Assembly (NCBI GenBank): GCA_036822055.1
Contig: DAISIK010000011.1
Location: 1 to 64,000 of the forward strand
Length of the DNA: 64,000 nt
Source of the DNA: DAISIK01 sp036822055
Lineage (GTDB): Bacteria > Verrucomicrobiota > Verrucomicrobiia > Opitutales > Puniceicoccaceae
Reading direction: 5' to 3'
Notes under the pieces: model-generated
Seen by the model: the letters and a program-made list of their open reading frames with translations, nothing else
The model's database searches: none
Told to the model about the DNA's origin: nothing
In this document: one piece after another, positions 45,696 to 54,729 of the stretch
How positions within the stretch are numbered: the first letter of the stretch is position 1
Layout of the letters: each line of letters starts with the position of its first letter
Translations under genes and position numbers: made by a program

Positions 45696-47222
45696 ATGTC
45701 AGACTCCCCATCCTCTCCAGTGAACTCCGTCCAGATGGACGAGCTGGTTTCTCTCTGCAAACGACGCGGGTTTATTTTTCCCTCCTCCGAGATCTATGGC
45801 GGCATTAACGGCTTTTTCGATTATGGCCCCCTCGGAGTTGAGCTTCGCAAGAACATCAAAGATGCCTGGTGGCGGGATTTTGTTCAGAAGCGGGAAGATA
45901 TGGTCGGCCTCGATGCCTCCATTCTCATGCATCCATCGGTTTGGAAAGCTTCCGGCCACGTCGATAATTTCACCGACCCAATGGTTGATTGCCGGGAATC
46001 CAAACAGCGCTACCGCGCCGATCATCTCTATTGGGCTGCCGTCGAAGCGAATGGATCGACGGTGGGCTACGTTTCGGTTCTCGAAAGTCCGGAAATGGAG
46101 GCTACCGCTCTCCAGCAAGCAACCCGCCTTCTCAAGAGCCTGAAGATTGATGGTGACCCCACCCCTCTCCTTCTCCGCGACTATACGGAGGCAGACCCCT
46201 CCCTCTACGATCAAATTCCCTCCCCCGCCACCGGCAAGCCCGGCTCGCTAACCCCTCCTCGCTCTTTCAATATGATGTTTGAGACTCATGTAGGAGCCCT
46301 CCGTGACGCCTCATCAGTCGCTTACCTTCGCCCCGAGACTGCCCAGGGCATTTTCGCCAACTTTAAAAACGTGGTCGATACCTCCCGCGTAAAACTTCCT
46401 TTCGGTATCGCTCAAATTGGCAAGGCTTTCCGCAACGAGATAACCCCGAGAAACTTCATCTTCAGATCGCGGGAGTTCGAACAGATGGAGATTGAGTATT
46501 TCATCGCTCCAGATGCTGACTGGAAAAACCTCCACCGGGAGTGGATTGACGCCTGCATAGACTGGTTGACCTCCATTGGCATCCCCCGTTCTTCCATCTC
46601 CGAGGACGTCCACCCAGCCGAGAAACTCGCCTTCTATTCACAGGCCACCACCGACCTCACTTTCGACTTCCCCTTTGGAAAACAGGAACTCTGGGGAATC
46701 GCCTGCCGCAGTGATTACGATCTCAAACAACACCAGACGCACAGCGGTAAATCCCTCGAGTATTTTGACGAGTCGACCCGCTCCCGTTTCATCCCCCACG
46801 TTATCGAGCCCTCTCTTGGGGTCGATCGCACCCTCCTCGCCGTCCTCTCCTCAGCCTACGCAGAAGACGAAATCGACGGAGAGAAACGAACCTTCCTCCG
46901 CTTCCATCCCAAGGTTGCTCCCGTCAAAGTTGCCGTCTTCCCACTCGTCAAAAACAAAGAGCCGATCGTCGAAACCGCCCGAAAAATCTGGACCCGACTC
47001 TCCCGCCGCTGGAACACCGTCTACGATCAGACAGGTGCGATCGGTCGACGCTACCGCAGGCAGGATGAAATCGGCACCCCCTACTGCATAACCATCGACT
47101 TTGATACGATCGAGAAGGACGGAACCGTCACCCTGCGTGAACGCGACTCCACGAAACAGGAGCGCATCCATCAAGACGATCTTTACCGACGATTGGAGTC
47201 CGTTATCGAAGGAGGGGAATGA
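45696..47222 (+). CDS. glyS: Glycyl-tRNA synthetase, homodimeric type
   Basis: 508 residues. It charges tRNA-Gly. It belongs to the single-chain alpha2 (archaeal/eukaryotic-like) class II type, not the alpha2-beta2 type of most bacteria: IYGGINGFFDYGPLG near the N-terminus, SKQRYRADHL, LRPETAQGIF, motif 2 FRNEITPRNFIFRSREFEQ (~residues 244-262), and motif 3 EPSLGVDRTLLAVL (~371-384). A C-terminal anticodon-binding domain starts at VAPVKVAVFPL. Start ATG 45696. The stop overlaps the pyrR start (ATGA), so the synthetase is co-translated with the pyrimidine genes. Confidence 0.97.
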   Translation: MSDSPSSPVNSVQMDELVSLCKRRGFIFPSSEIYGGINGFFDYGPLGVELRKNIKDAWWRDFVQKREDMVGLDASILMHPSVWKASGHVDNFTDPMVDCRESKQRYRADHLYWAAVEANGSTVGYVSVLESPEMEATALQQATRLLKSLKIDGDPTPLLLRDYTEADPSLYDQIPSPATGKPGSLTPPRSFNMMFETHVGALRDASSVAYLRPETAQGIFANFKNVVDTSRVKLPFGIAQIGKAFRNEITPRNFIFRSREFEQMEIEYFIAPDADWKNLHREWIDACIDWLTSIGIPRSSISEDVHPAEKLAFYSQATTDLTFDFPFGKQELWGIACRSDYDLKQHQTHSGKSLEYFDESTRSRFIPHVIEPSLGVDRTLLAVLSSAYAEDEIDGEKRTFLRFHPKVAPVKVAVFPLVKNKEPIVETARKIWTRLSRRWNTVYDQTGAIGRRYRRQDEIGTPYCITIDFDTIEKDGTVTLRERDSTKQERIHQDDLYRRLESVIEGGE

Positions 47223-47773
47223 ACGACGCCTTCACCAACCCCAACCCCCCACGTCGAATCGCCGATGCCGGGACGGTCTCCGCTCAAATCGGACGGATGA
47301 CTCGGGAAATCGAGCGATCCTTTCCCGAGCCCGGAAATCTCATCGTCGTCGGCATTGCCAACGGCGGCATTCCCTTTGCAGAAATCATTCATCAAAGGCT
47401 GGAAGACGCCTTTCGCATCTCTATCCCGCTCGGAGTCGTAGACGTCCTCTTCCAGCGCGACGATATTGGCAGCCGACCCATTCCCCGAGTCACCACTCCC
47501 ACCCATATCGATGCTAATGTTGAAAACGCCCACATCCTTCTCTGCGACGATGTGATCCACTCCGGCCGCACCGCCCGGGCAGCCCTTAACGAGATTTTTG
47601 GTCTCGGTCGACCCTCCCGGATCACCCTTATCGTCCTCGCCGATCGTGGAAATCGGAAGCTTCCCATTCAGCCTGACCATGTCGGTCTCGAAGTGGACAT
47701 TCCCGATCCATTTCGGGTCTCTGCCGCCCTCGATCCCTCTTCAGCCGAAACCTGGTCGATCTTTACGTCCTGA
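47219..47773 (+). CDS. pyrR: PyrR regulator / uracil phosphoribosyltransferase
   Basis: 184 residues, the family length. The PRPP-binding loop reads LLCDDVIHSGRTARAAL, followed by LGRPSRITLIVLADRGNRKLPI, both close to PyrR signatures. PyrR controls pyrimidine genes, by mRNA binding in some bacteria, and many members also make UMP from uracil. I see no obvious PyrR-type leader hairpin in the ~180 bases before glyS, so an RNA-binding role here is open. It starts inside the glyS stop and ends two bases before pyrB. Confidence 0.94.
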   Translation: MNDAFTNPNPPRRIADAGTVSAQIGRMTREIERSFPEPGNLIVVGIANGGIPFAEIIHQRLEDAFRISIPLGVVDVLFQRDDIGSRPIPRVTTPTHIDANVENAHILLCDDVIHSGRTARAALNEIFGLGRPSRITLIVLADRGNRKLPIQPDHVGLEVDIPDPFRVSAALDPSSAETWSIFTS

Positions 47774-47775
47774 AA

Positions 47776-48714
47776 ATGAGCCTTCCTGTGACAACCTGGA
47801 CCAAGCGCCACCTCATTGACATCGAGTCTCTCTCACCCGAGGAGATCACTCTCATTCTGGACACAGCCCGCGCCTTCAAGCAGACGATGGCCCGGAGCGT
47901 AAAAAAACTACCCTCCCTGCGTGGCAAAACCGTGGTTAACCTCTTCATGGAGCCCAGTACCCGAACCCGCATAGCTTTTGAAGTTGCGGCCAATCGCCTC
48001 TCTGCCGATGTCCTCACCATCACCGGCGCCTCCAGCTCCCTCGTCAAGGGAGAAACCCTTCGAGATACTGCCTCCAACATCGTCGCTCTCAAGGCAGACA
48101 TGATCATCCTCCGGCATTCATCTGCTGGCTCCGCTCTCTACCTCAGCAAAGTCATTGATATTCCCGTCATCAACGCCGGAGATGGCGCCCATGAGCACCC
48201 CACTCAAGCCCTCCTCGACTGCTTCACTCTTCGTGAACGCTTCACCACCCTCGAGGGTCTCAAGATCGTTATCCTCGGGGACATCCTCTTTTCTCGAGTC
48301 GCCCGGTCCAACATCTGGACCATGTTGAAACTCGGCGCCCAAGTCACCGTCGTCGGCCCTAGCACCCTCGTCCCCACCCGCTTTGAACGCCTTGGTGTCT
48401 CGGTCTGCCACGACCTCAAAGCCGGACTCGACGGCGCCGACGCTGTAATGCTTTTGCGAATACAACACGAACGCCAGCAACTGGCTTACTTCCCCTCCCT
48501 CGGCGAGTACACCAGCATGTTTGGCCTCAATAAACTCCGCTCTTCCTGGCTCAAACCCGGCGCCCTCATCATGCACCCGGGTCCGATCAATCGAGGTGTC
48601 GAAATCGACTCCGACCTCGCCGACTCGCCCAATTCCGTCATTCTCGATCAGGTTACCAATGGGATCGCCGTTCGCATGGCCGTCCTCTACCTCTGTGCCT
48701 CTGCCCAAGGATGA
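47776..48714 (+). CDS. pyrB: Aspartate carbamoyltransferase catalytic chain
   Basis: 312 residues. It joins carbamoyl phosphate and aspartate, the first committed pyrimidine step. The carbamoyl phosphate signature FMEPSTRTRIAFE (FxxxSTRTRxxFE), the KGETLRDTASNI loop and DGAHEHPTQALLDCFT are intact; the GDILFSRVARSN strand has Phe where many have His. No regulatory chain gene (pyrI) lies next to it. It ends in an ATGA overlap with pyrC. Confidence 0.97.
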   Translation: MSLPVTTWTKRHLIDIESLSPEEITLILDTARAFKQTMARSVKKLPSLRGKTVVNLFMEPSTRTRIAFEVAANRLSADVLTITGASSSLVKGETLRDTASNIVALKADMIILRHSSAGSALYLSKVIDIPVINAGDGAHEHPTQALLDCFTLRERFTTLEGLKIVILGDILFSRVARSNIWTMLKLGAQVTVVGPSTLVPTRFERLGVSVCHDLKAGLDGADAVMLLRIQHERQQLAYFPSLGEYTSMFGLNKLRSSWLKPGALIMHPGPINRGVEIDSDLADSPNSVILDQVTNGIAVRMAVLYLCASAQG

Positions 48715-50009
48715 ACTCCGTATCTGTACTGCAAAACGCCCGCATCATCGATCCCCAGCCCGGAATCGATCGAACAGGCGATCTCCTCATCCGCGATCGA
48801 TTCATCGTCGATTCCCTGACCAGTGCCGAGCTTGAGAGTGCTACTGTCTACGACCTTCAGGGCAAGGTCGTCACTCCCGGTTTGGTCGACATCCATGTCC
48901 ACTTCCGCGAACCCGGACAGACGCACAAGGAATCCATCCGCAGCGGCTCCAGAGCAGCAGCAGCCGGAGGTTTCACTTCAGTTGTTTGCATGCCGAACAC
49001 CTCCCCGGTCTGCGACACCCCGGGGACCATTCAGCAAATCCTCCACGCTGCCGAGCGCGATTCGATTATCCGCATCTATCCAACCGGCTGCCTCACCCGG
49101 GGAATGAATGGGGAAGAGATGGCCCCTATCGGTTCCCTGGCGCGAGCCGGCGTCGTCGCTGTCACCGATGACGGTCGATGCGTTCAAAGCAACGAGATCA
49201 TGCGGCAGGTCGTCATCTACGCCAACATGTTCAACCTTCCGGTCATGGACCACTGTCAGGATTACAGCCTCACTCGCGAGGCCACTGTCAATGAAGGAGA
49301 CTGGTCGCTTCGCCTCGGTCTCAAAGGTTGGCCCCGCGAAGCCGAGGAAATCATCGTCGCTCGCAACATCATTATCGCCCGTACTACCGGTGCCCAGATT
49401 CATATGCAGCACATTTCCTGCAAGGAGGCCGTGGATGCCATCCGCCAAGCCAAGGCCTCGGGCATCCGCGTCACTGCCGAAGCTTCCCCACACCACCTTT
49501 CCCTCACCGACGCTTGTATCAAAAATTATGATACAATCTTTAAAATGAACCCGCCCCTCCGAACCGAGGAAGACCAGCTTGCCATCATTGAGGGACTTCG
49601 CGACGGGACGCTCGATTGCATCGCCACGGACCACGCACCCCACGCTGGATTCGAAAAAGACGTCGAGTTCGATCAGGCCCCCTTCGGCGTCATCGGTCTC
49701 GAAACCGCACTCGCTGTTAGCCTGACTGAGCTCTACCACCGCCGTGGCTTTAAGCTAGGCCAGGTCGTCGATCTCCTCTCTTCCGCCGGAGCCAGGGTGG
49801 CACGCCTGCCGCACGGCACCCTCACGCCCGGCTCCCTCGCCGACGTTACCGTCGTTGATCCCGAAAAAATTTGGCGGGTCGATCCCGCTAAATTTCACTC
49901 ACTCTCCCGAAACTGCCCATGGAATGGAGAGGAGCTTCGCGGAAAGGTCGAGATGACCTTCTTTGAGGGCAGGCTCGTCTTTGACCAGGACCAAATCGTC
50001 GAGGAATGA
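48711..50009 (+). CDS. pyrC: Dihydroorotase
   Basis: 432 residues, amidohydrolase superfamily, long (type I-like) dihydroorotase. It closes carbamoyl aspartate to dihydroorotate. Metal ligands are visible in VDIHVHFREPGQTHKE (HxH), HCQDYSL, HMQHIS and the catalytic Asp in IATDHAPH. MPNTSPVCD is the usual family signature. ATGA overlaps occur at both ends, with pyrB and with the DCC-family gene, making this the centre of a tightly coupled operon. Confidence 0.97.
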   Translation: MNSVSVLQNARIIDPQPGIDRTGDLLIRDRFIVDSLTSAELESATVYDLQGKVVTPGLVDIHVHFREPGQTHKESIRSGSRAAAAGGFTSVVCMPNTSPVCDTPGTIQQILHAAERDSIIRIYPTGCLTRGMNGEEMAPIGSLARAGVVAVTDDGRCVQSNEIMRQVVIYANMFNLPVMDHCQDYSLTREATVNEGDWSLRLGLKGWPREAEEIIVARNIIIARTTGAQIHMQHISCKEAVDAIRQAKASGIRVTAEASPHHLSLTDACIKNYDTIFKMNPPLRTEEDQLAIIEGLRDGTLDCIATDHAPHAGFEKDVEFDQAPFGVIGLETALAVSLTELYHRRGFKLGQVVDLLSSAGARVARLPHGTLTPGSLADVTVVDPEKIWRVDPAKFHSLSRNCPWNGEELRGKVEMTFFEGRLVFDQDQIVEE

Positions 50010-50428
50010 GCCAGGCGTCACAGTTCGAGGGACTAGTTTTCACGGATGGCTTCTGTAATTTTTGTGACTACACCGTCCGCTACCTTATCCGCAACGATCC
50101 GGAACAACGTCTCGGTTTCGCCCCCCAGCAGTCGCCTCTCGCTATGGAGCTTCTCTCGGCGCATCACTATGATCAGATCGTCGGAAAGGGCGTCATCTTT
50201 CTGTCCGACAATGGGGCCAGCGTTGGTCCTCCAGCCCTCCGCGAAATCGCTCGGATCCTCAAGCCGAAGGCTAAACTGCTCCGCCTCGCCCTTTGGCTGC
50301 CCGACTTTTGCGTACGCCCGGCCTACCGACTGATCGCCACCCTCCGCTATCGGCTCTTCGGGAGAAAAGCCACCTGTGGGCTGGTCGTCCCGGAGAATCT
50401 TCAAAGCAGACTAGTCACCACTCGATGA
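50006..50428 (+). CDS. DCC-family (DUF393) thiol oxidoreductase-like protein
   Basis: 140 residues. The N-terminal TDGFCNFCDYTVRYLI fits the DUF393 pattern xDGxCxxC, which gives the family its DCC name and suggests a thioredoxin-like redox fold. The second half with AREIARIL and ALWLPDFCVRPAYRLIA, ending KATCGLV, is standard for the family. The biological substrate is unknown. Overlaps of four bases join it to pyrC and to the next gene. Confidence 0.88.
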   Translation: MSQASQFEGLVFTDGFCNFCDYTVRYLIRNDPEQRLGFAPQQSPLAMELLSAHHYDQIVGKGVIFLSDNGASVGPPALREIARILKPKAKLLRLALWLPDFCVRPAYRLIATLRYRLFGRKATCGLVVPENLQSRLVTTR

Positions 50429-51231
50429 GTTTTGGTTCCGCGCTTCTCTTTTCCATCGTTGCCTCAGCAGGACTCTACGTCTGGATCAACAACCTGCCGG
50501 GATCCTTTCCCAAACCCTATCCCGCCTCCCTTCGTTACTGGCCTGGCAAAGCAGTCGATCTCGCCATCCTTTTCTGGCTGGCCATCGTTCTTCTCTTCGT
50601 CGTCGCTGAAGTCCGCGCCTTCTTTGTCATCGAAGTGGATCTCCCCGAGAAGCTCCTCGATACCCTCCTCTTCCAAATCGTCCTCCTCTCCATTGCCCTC
50701 GGGTACTCCCTCAAGCTCAAGGATTCCTTCTTCCTGCCCCTTTCCTCCTGGCCTCTTCTTCCCTCATGGCTTGGACGCTGGACTCTTTTGGCAATCATTC
50801 GCTTCCTCCCCGTTCTCTGGATCGCGAGCCTCCTATGGTACGGCACCTTAATCGCTCTCGAATACATCCTCGGCGACTTCAATTTTCGCGAACCGCAGAT
50901 GCTGGTTGAAGCCCTTCGCGACAGTCCCAGCTTGGGGCTCATCCTGGTCTCGAGCTTTCTCGTCCTCCTTGGAGCCCCCATCCTTGAAGAGGTCGTCTTT
51001 CGCGGGATCCTCTACCGGGCGCTGCGCAACCACCTTTCCTTCCGGACCGCCGCCTTGATTTGTAGTCTCCTCTTCAGCTTGCTTCACTTCTCAACCCTCC
51101 AGTTTGTTCCCCTGATCGTTCTAAGCTTCGCCCTCTGCCATCTCCTCGAAGCAACCCGAGATTTGCGGGCATGCATCCTTTTCCACTCTCTTTTCAACCT
51201 TTTCAGCCTCCTCCTTATCCTTTCTCAATGA
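50425..51231 (+). CDS. CPBP-family intramembrane metalloprotease
   Basis: 268 residues from ATG 50425, which overlaps the stop of the DCC gene (ATGA); the frame is open further upstream but that part is antisense-like overlap. About seven hydrophobic segments. The CPBP/Abi (CAAX-protease-like) signature is APILEEVVFRGILYRAL, with the EExxxR motif, then LLFSLLHF and ILFHSLFNL with the two His. Members process membrane proteins or act in bacteriocin immunity; the substrate here is unknown. It overlaps thiL at its stop. Confidence 0.9.
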   Translation: MSFGSALLFSIVASAGLYVWINNLPGSFPKPYPASLRYWPGKAVDLAILFWLAIVLLFVVAEVRAFFVIEVDLPEKLLDTLLFQIVLLSIALGYSLKLKDSFFLPLSSWPLLPSWLGRWTLLAIIRFLPVLWIASLLWYGTLIALEYILGDFNFREPQMLVEALRDSPSLGLILVSSFLVLLGAPILEEVVFRGILYRALRNHLSFRTAALICSLLFSLLHFSTLQFVPLIVLSFALCHLLEATRDLRACILFHSLFNLFSLLLILSQ

Positions 51232-52202
51232 TCGACCCTCACTTCCCTTTCTCGCAAGAAGTCCTTCCTACTATCGCATCACTTTCTGAGGACGCCCTGC
51301 TCGCCCGCATTCGGCAGCAGCTCGGAGACCGGACGCCACCAGCTCCTCAGGGCATGGGTGATGATTGCGCCTCCCTTTCTCTCTCACCGAACCCGGGGGT
51401 CCTCCTCCTCACCACCGACAGCCTGACTTGGGGTATCCATTTTGACGCTTCCGCCTCACCCCAGGCCGCCGGCGCCAAGCTGCTCAAGCGAAACCTCTCC
51501 GACATCGCAGCCATGGCCGGGACTCCCGCTCACGCCCTACTCAACCTCCAATCTGGTCCCGACCTTCGCATCGACTGGCTTGAATCATTTATCGAGGGCC
51601 TGGCCGCCTCAGCCCGCGAGTGGGAGGTCTCCATCGTTGGCGGAGATCTCAGCAGCCTGCCCCATGGCATTTTCACAGCCTCCCTCACTCTGGTCGGCTT
51701 CTCGGAAAAACCTGTTACCCGATCCACAGCTTCAATCGGCGATTCTCTCTACGTCACCGGCCATCTCGGGGGGAGTCTCCACGGTCACCATCTCAGTTTT
51801 ACACCCCGAGTCGCTGAAGCAAGTTGGCTGGCCGCTAACGCTCCCCTTACTGCCCTGATGGATCTTAGCGATGGGCTCGGCACCGACCTGCCACGAATGC
51901 TCCAGCTCTTCCAGCGCGCACGCCTCGACCCCGCCACCATACCCCTCTCCCCAACCACTCAGGAGATGACCCTCCCAGAGCGACTCCAGTCCGCCCTTTT
52001 CGATGGCGAGGACTACGAGCTTCTCTTTACCGCACCGGCGGCTGACCAGTCTTGGCTCAATCCCTTCCAAGCCCAATTCCCCTGCCTCCCCGTCACTTGT
52101 ATCGGTTTTATTGATACAGCAACCGAGGAGGAGTCAGGCCGCCTTTTCTGGCAGGATGGAGGCCTCTGCGAAGGTGAAGGTTTCCGACATTTCAAGGCAT
52201 GA
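51228..52202 (+). CDS. thiL: Thiamine-monophosphate kinase
   Basis: 324 residues from ATG 51228. It phosphorylates thiamine phosphate to thiamine diphosphate. Signatures: GMGDDCASL, TTDSLTWGIHF, LLKRNLSDIAAMAG, MDLSDGLGTDLPRM and FDGEDYELLF, each typical of ThiL. The start overlaps the CPBP stop, and its own stop overlaps the tsaE start, as seen through the operon. thiL next to tsaE is seen in other bacteria. Confidence 0.96.
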   Translation: MIDPHFPFSQEVLPTIASLSEDALLARIRQQLGDRTPPAPQGMGDDCASLSLSPNPGVLLLTTDSLTWGIHFDASASPQAAGAKLLKRNLSDIAAMAGTPAHALLNLQSGPDLRIDWLESFIEGLAASAREWEVSIVGGDLSSLPHGIFTASLTLVGFSEKPVTRSTASIGDSLYVTGHLGGSLHGHHLSFTPRVAEASWLAANAPLTALMDLSDGLGTDLPRMLQLFQRARLDPATIPLSPTTQEMTLPERLQSALFDGEDYELLFTAPAADQSWLNPFQAQFPCLPVTCIGFIDTATEEESGRLFWQDGGLCEGEGFRHFKA

Positions 52203-52666
52203 CCAGCCACCCACCCTTTCCCAATTTTCCGGACCAACCTGCCCTCACCCGAAGCCCCGAGGAGATGATTGCTCTGGGGCGTCAATTCGGTGCCAGTCTG
52301 CCCCCTGAAACCACCCTTGCCCTCGTCGGAGATCTCGGCTCGGGAAAAACCACTTTCGTCAAGGGCCTTGCTCAGGCTTTTCAGATCAACCGAACCGTTA
52401 CCAGCCCCACCTTCAACCTCTACCTGAGCTATCCCGGTCAGCGGACCCTCCATCATCTCGACGCCTACCGCCTACCACCCGGTCTCGATCTCGAAACCAT
52501 CTGCTCTCCCCACGAGTTCTCCGCGCCCTACTGCTTCTGTGTCGAGTGGCCCGATCGGGTAGTAGCTTTCCTCCCGAAGGATACCGTTTGGCTACAGTTC
52601 ACCATTGATCCATCCCTTCGTTTTCATCGCGTTCAGGGTTCGTTTCCTCAGGCGACCGCCGATTGA
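52199..52666 (+). CDS. tsaE: tRNA t6A37 biosynthesis ATPase TsaE
   Basis: 155 residues. The P-loop GDLGSGKTTFVKGLAQAF is at ~residues 44-61, followed by TSPTFNLYLSYPG, HHLDAYRL and CVEWPDRV, the diagnostic TsaE set. With TsaB, TsaC and TsaD it makes the threonylcarbamoyl-A37 modification in tRNA. Last gene of the glyS operon. No clear terminator follows; a new gene begins 39 bases on. Confidence 0.95.
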   Translation: MTSHPPFPNFPDQPALTRSPEEMIALGRQFGASLPPETTLALVGDLGSGKTTFVKGLAQAFQINRTVTSPTFNLYLSYPGQRTLHHLDAYRLPPGLDLETICSPHEFSAPYCFCVEWPDRVVAFLPKDTVWLQFTIDPSLRFHRVQGSFPQATAD

Positions 52667-52705
52667 AAACCTTGAATACCTCACCCCTTCGGTTATTCCT
52701 CGCTT

Positions 52706-53758
52706 ATGCTCAGAATCTCGCCCTTGGCTTTCATAATCGGGGCCCTCGCCTCGGTTTCTTTACACACCAACCTCCAAAGTTGCACCAGAGTTGTCTACCA
52801 CGGAGCCAATGACCTGATCATCACGGGCCGATCCATGGACTGGAAGGGGGAAACTTCCACCGATTTATGGATCTTTCCCCGAGGTATGGAGCGTGATGGG
52901 CGGGTGGGAGAAAATCCCGTCACCTGGGTTTCCAGGTATGGTAGTGTTGTGACCTCATGGTTCGACATCGCCACCACTGATGGAATCAATGAAGCAGGAC
53001 TGGTCGCCAACGTTCTCTGGCTCAATGAGGCCGCCTTTCCGGAGTACGACGGGAGCACCCCCGCCATAGCGATCTCGACCTAGGCCCAATTCGTTCTCGA
53101 CAACTTTGCCACCGTTGCCGAAGCCGTCACCTATCTCTCCAAAGACCCATTCATCGTCGTTACCGACAAGCTCCCGGATTCCGACCGGCAGGCCAATGTC
53201 CATTTTTCCCTGTCCGACCGATCCGGCGATAGTGCCATCTTTGAACACAAGGACGGCAAACTGATTATCCACCACGGCCGGGAGTACCAGGTCATGACCA
53301 ACTCTCCTTTCTTCGACCAACAACTTGCCCTCCACGCCTACTGGCAGGAAATAGGCGGCACGGTCATGCTCCCCGGCACTAATCGGGCAGCAGACCGATT
53401 TATCAGAGCCATGTTTTACATCAATGCCATCCCGAAATTTGAGGATACCAGAACGGCTACCGCCGCCGTCTTCAGCGTCGTTCGAAACGCCTCCGTTCCC
53501 CTCGGCATTACCACCCCGGATCAACCGAACATCTCCTCAACACGCTGGAGGACGGTGGCTGACCAAAAAAACCTTATCTACTATTTCGAGTCGACCATTA
53601 CCCCGAATGCCTTCTGGGTCGATCTCAAGGCAGTAGATTTCTCCGCCGGAGCGCCCGCCAAGGTCCTCCGCCTCGGTGTAGAGCAAAGCAATGTCTTTGC
53701 CGGGGAAACCTCCGGGAAATTTGTGGAGAGCGCGCCCTTCGTCTTCATGGGTCTCTAG
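52706..53758 (+). pseudogene. Choloylglycine-hydrolase-like gene interrupted by in-frame TAG
   Basis: A frame of 350 codons stays open from ATG 52706 to TAG 53756-53758 except for one TAG at 53081-53083. Both halves match the linear amide C-N hydrolase (choloylglycine/penicillin V acylase) family without a gap. A signal peptide ends near LQS, exposing Cys26 as the N-terminal nucleophile (SCTRVVYHG), then ITGRSMDWKG; after the stop come FVLDNFATVAEAV, YQVMTNSPFFDQQLAL, GGTVMLPGTNRAADRF and NISSTRWRTVADQKN. Relatives have Trp at the interrupted position (SxWAQ), so TGG to TAG is the simplest change. It is either a fresh pseudogene, a sequencing error, or read through. Confidence 0.85.
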
Positions 53759-53812
53759 AGAACACGAATTCAGCCAACCGCCAGTGGTACGGATTCTGCT
53801 GTCCATCTCTCT

Positions 53813-54133
53813 GTGGATCAGGAATTCGTCAATAATCCCCTCTACACGGGTCTGAACGCGGTGGTCCGATGTGACTCTGGCGGGGAGGTCACTTTTTCCG
53901 AAGGGGAGGACGCAGAAATTCTAGGCGGCGTTGTTTCTTTCATCGGAGATATTTCGAACCTCATCGGAAACTCCTTCGGTCTTGACCAGCTGGAAGAAGC
54001 ACAGATTCAAGGCCGTAATACGACCGCCGTCTGCATCAATCAGGGAGATGGTTATCTCGGTTTGCTCTTCGACGGCAAGGCTCGCGCCAAACAAATCATC
54101 CCCGAGGTCCTCAAACAAATGGAGTCCCGGTAG
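53813..54133 (+). CDS. Small roadblock/LC7-like protein, first of pair
   Basis: 106 residues from GTG 53813, the only usual start after the preceding stop. The pattern fits the roadblock/LC7 fold: a strand LNAVVRCDSGGEVTFS, a helix GGVVSFIGDISNLIGNSFG, strands AQIQGRNTTAVCINQGDGYLGLLF (read as two strands) and a C-terminal helix. These small domains form dimers that act on Ras-like GTPases or as scaffolds in signalling. No MglA-type GTPase is nearby. The next gene, 11 bases later, has a similar fold. Family call is by pattern only. Confidence 0.6.
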   Translation: MDQEFVNNPLYTGLNAVVRCDSGGEVTFSEGEDAEILGGVVSFIGDISNLIGNSFGLDQLEEAQIQGRNTTAVCINQGDGYLGLLFDGKARAKQIIPEVLKQMESR

Positions 54134-54144
54134 CGCCCACCAAC

Positions 54145-54672
54145 ATGCAACTCGAACGTTACTATGAGAATGTCCTCGACCTGCCCTCCGTTAACGGGTT
54201 GCTGGTCGTTCGAAAGTCTGGAGAGGTAGCCTACGACCGTCTTCCCTCCTTCATCCCCAGGGAAACTCTCGGGGATATTGTTCGTCGCATCACTGCGCTC
54301 TACGATACCGTGGATGAAAATTTTCTCCCGTGCGACGACTACGTCTTCAAATATCCCGAAAAGTGGTTGGTTTTCCGTCGCAACAAAGATGCCATCATCA
54401 TGCTCATGGTAGACCCCGAGGTGAACTTCGTCTCACTAAAGATGGTCTGTAACCTGGCCCTGAAAAATACAGATGTTCCTGGGTTGAAATCCCTCGAGGC
54501 TGGGGTCGCCCCCCGAGCAAACTCACCTCAGCCACCTCCGTCCACCGGAGATTCAGCCAGCAACTCAGTCACAGCCGCTCCAGCTCCTGCCTCCGGAGAA
54601 GATCCCCTCAACCTTCCTGCCAAGCGAGTCATCCGCCGTCCTTCCCGAACCTATCGGGGCACCTCTTACTGA
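54145..54672 (+). CDS. Roadblock/LC7-like protein with Pro/Ala-rich tail, second of pair
   Basis: 175 residues. Residues 1-115 fit the same roadblock/LC7 layout as the gene before (LPSVNGLLVVRKSGEVAYD, a helix ETLGDIVRRITALYDTV, WLVFRRNKDAIIMLMVD and a final helix LKMVCNLALKN). After it comes a Pro/Ala/Ser-rich linker and a basic end, KRVIRRPSRTYRGTSY, which may be a binding tag. Starts 11 bases after the first member, 57 bases before the pseudo-NtrC gene. Cytoplasmic. Function unknown; probable heterodimer with its neighbour. Confidence 0.65.
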   Translation: MQLERYYENVLDLPSVNGLLVVRKSGEVAYDRLPSFIPRETLGDIVRRITALYDTVDENFLPCDDYVFKYPEKWLVFRRNKDAIIMLMVDPEVNFVSLKMVCNLALKNTDVPGLKSLEAGVAPRANSPQPPPSTGDSASNSVTAAPAPASGEDPLNLPAKRVIRRPSRTYRGTSY

Positions 54673-54729
54673 CGACCATCACTTTCTGGAAAATCAAACT
54701 CTGTAATCTGGTCCGTAAGCTCCATCCCA

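Noticed and set aside
45696..46214. Minus-strand frame opposite glyS (45699-46214)
   Set aside because: glyS is certain on the plus strand, and the opposing frame has no recognisable features.
49108..49739. Frames opposite or shifted against pyrC (48978-49739 minus, 49108-49548 plus)
   Set aside because: pyrC has every metal-binding motif in its frame. These are composition effects of GC-rich codons.
52706..53758. Two separate genes in place of one interrupted gene
   Set aside because: The downstream half lacks a suitable start at a domain edge, stays in the same frame and continues the family alignment without a gap.
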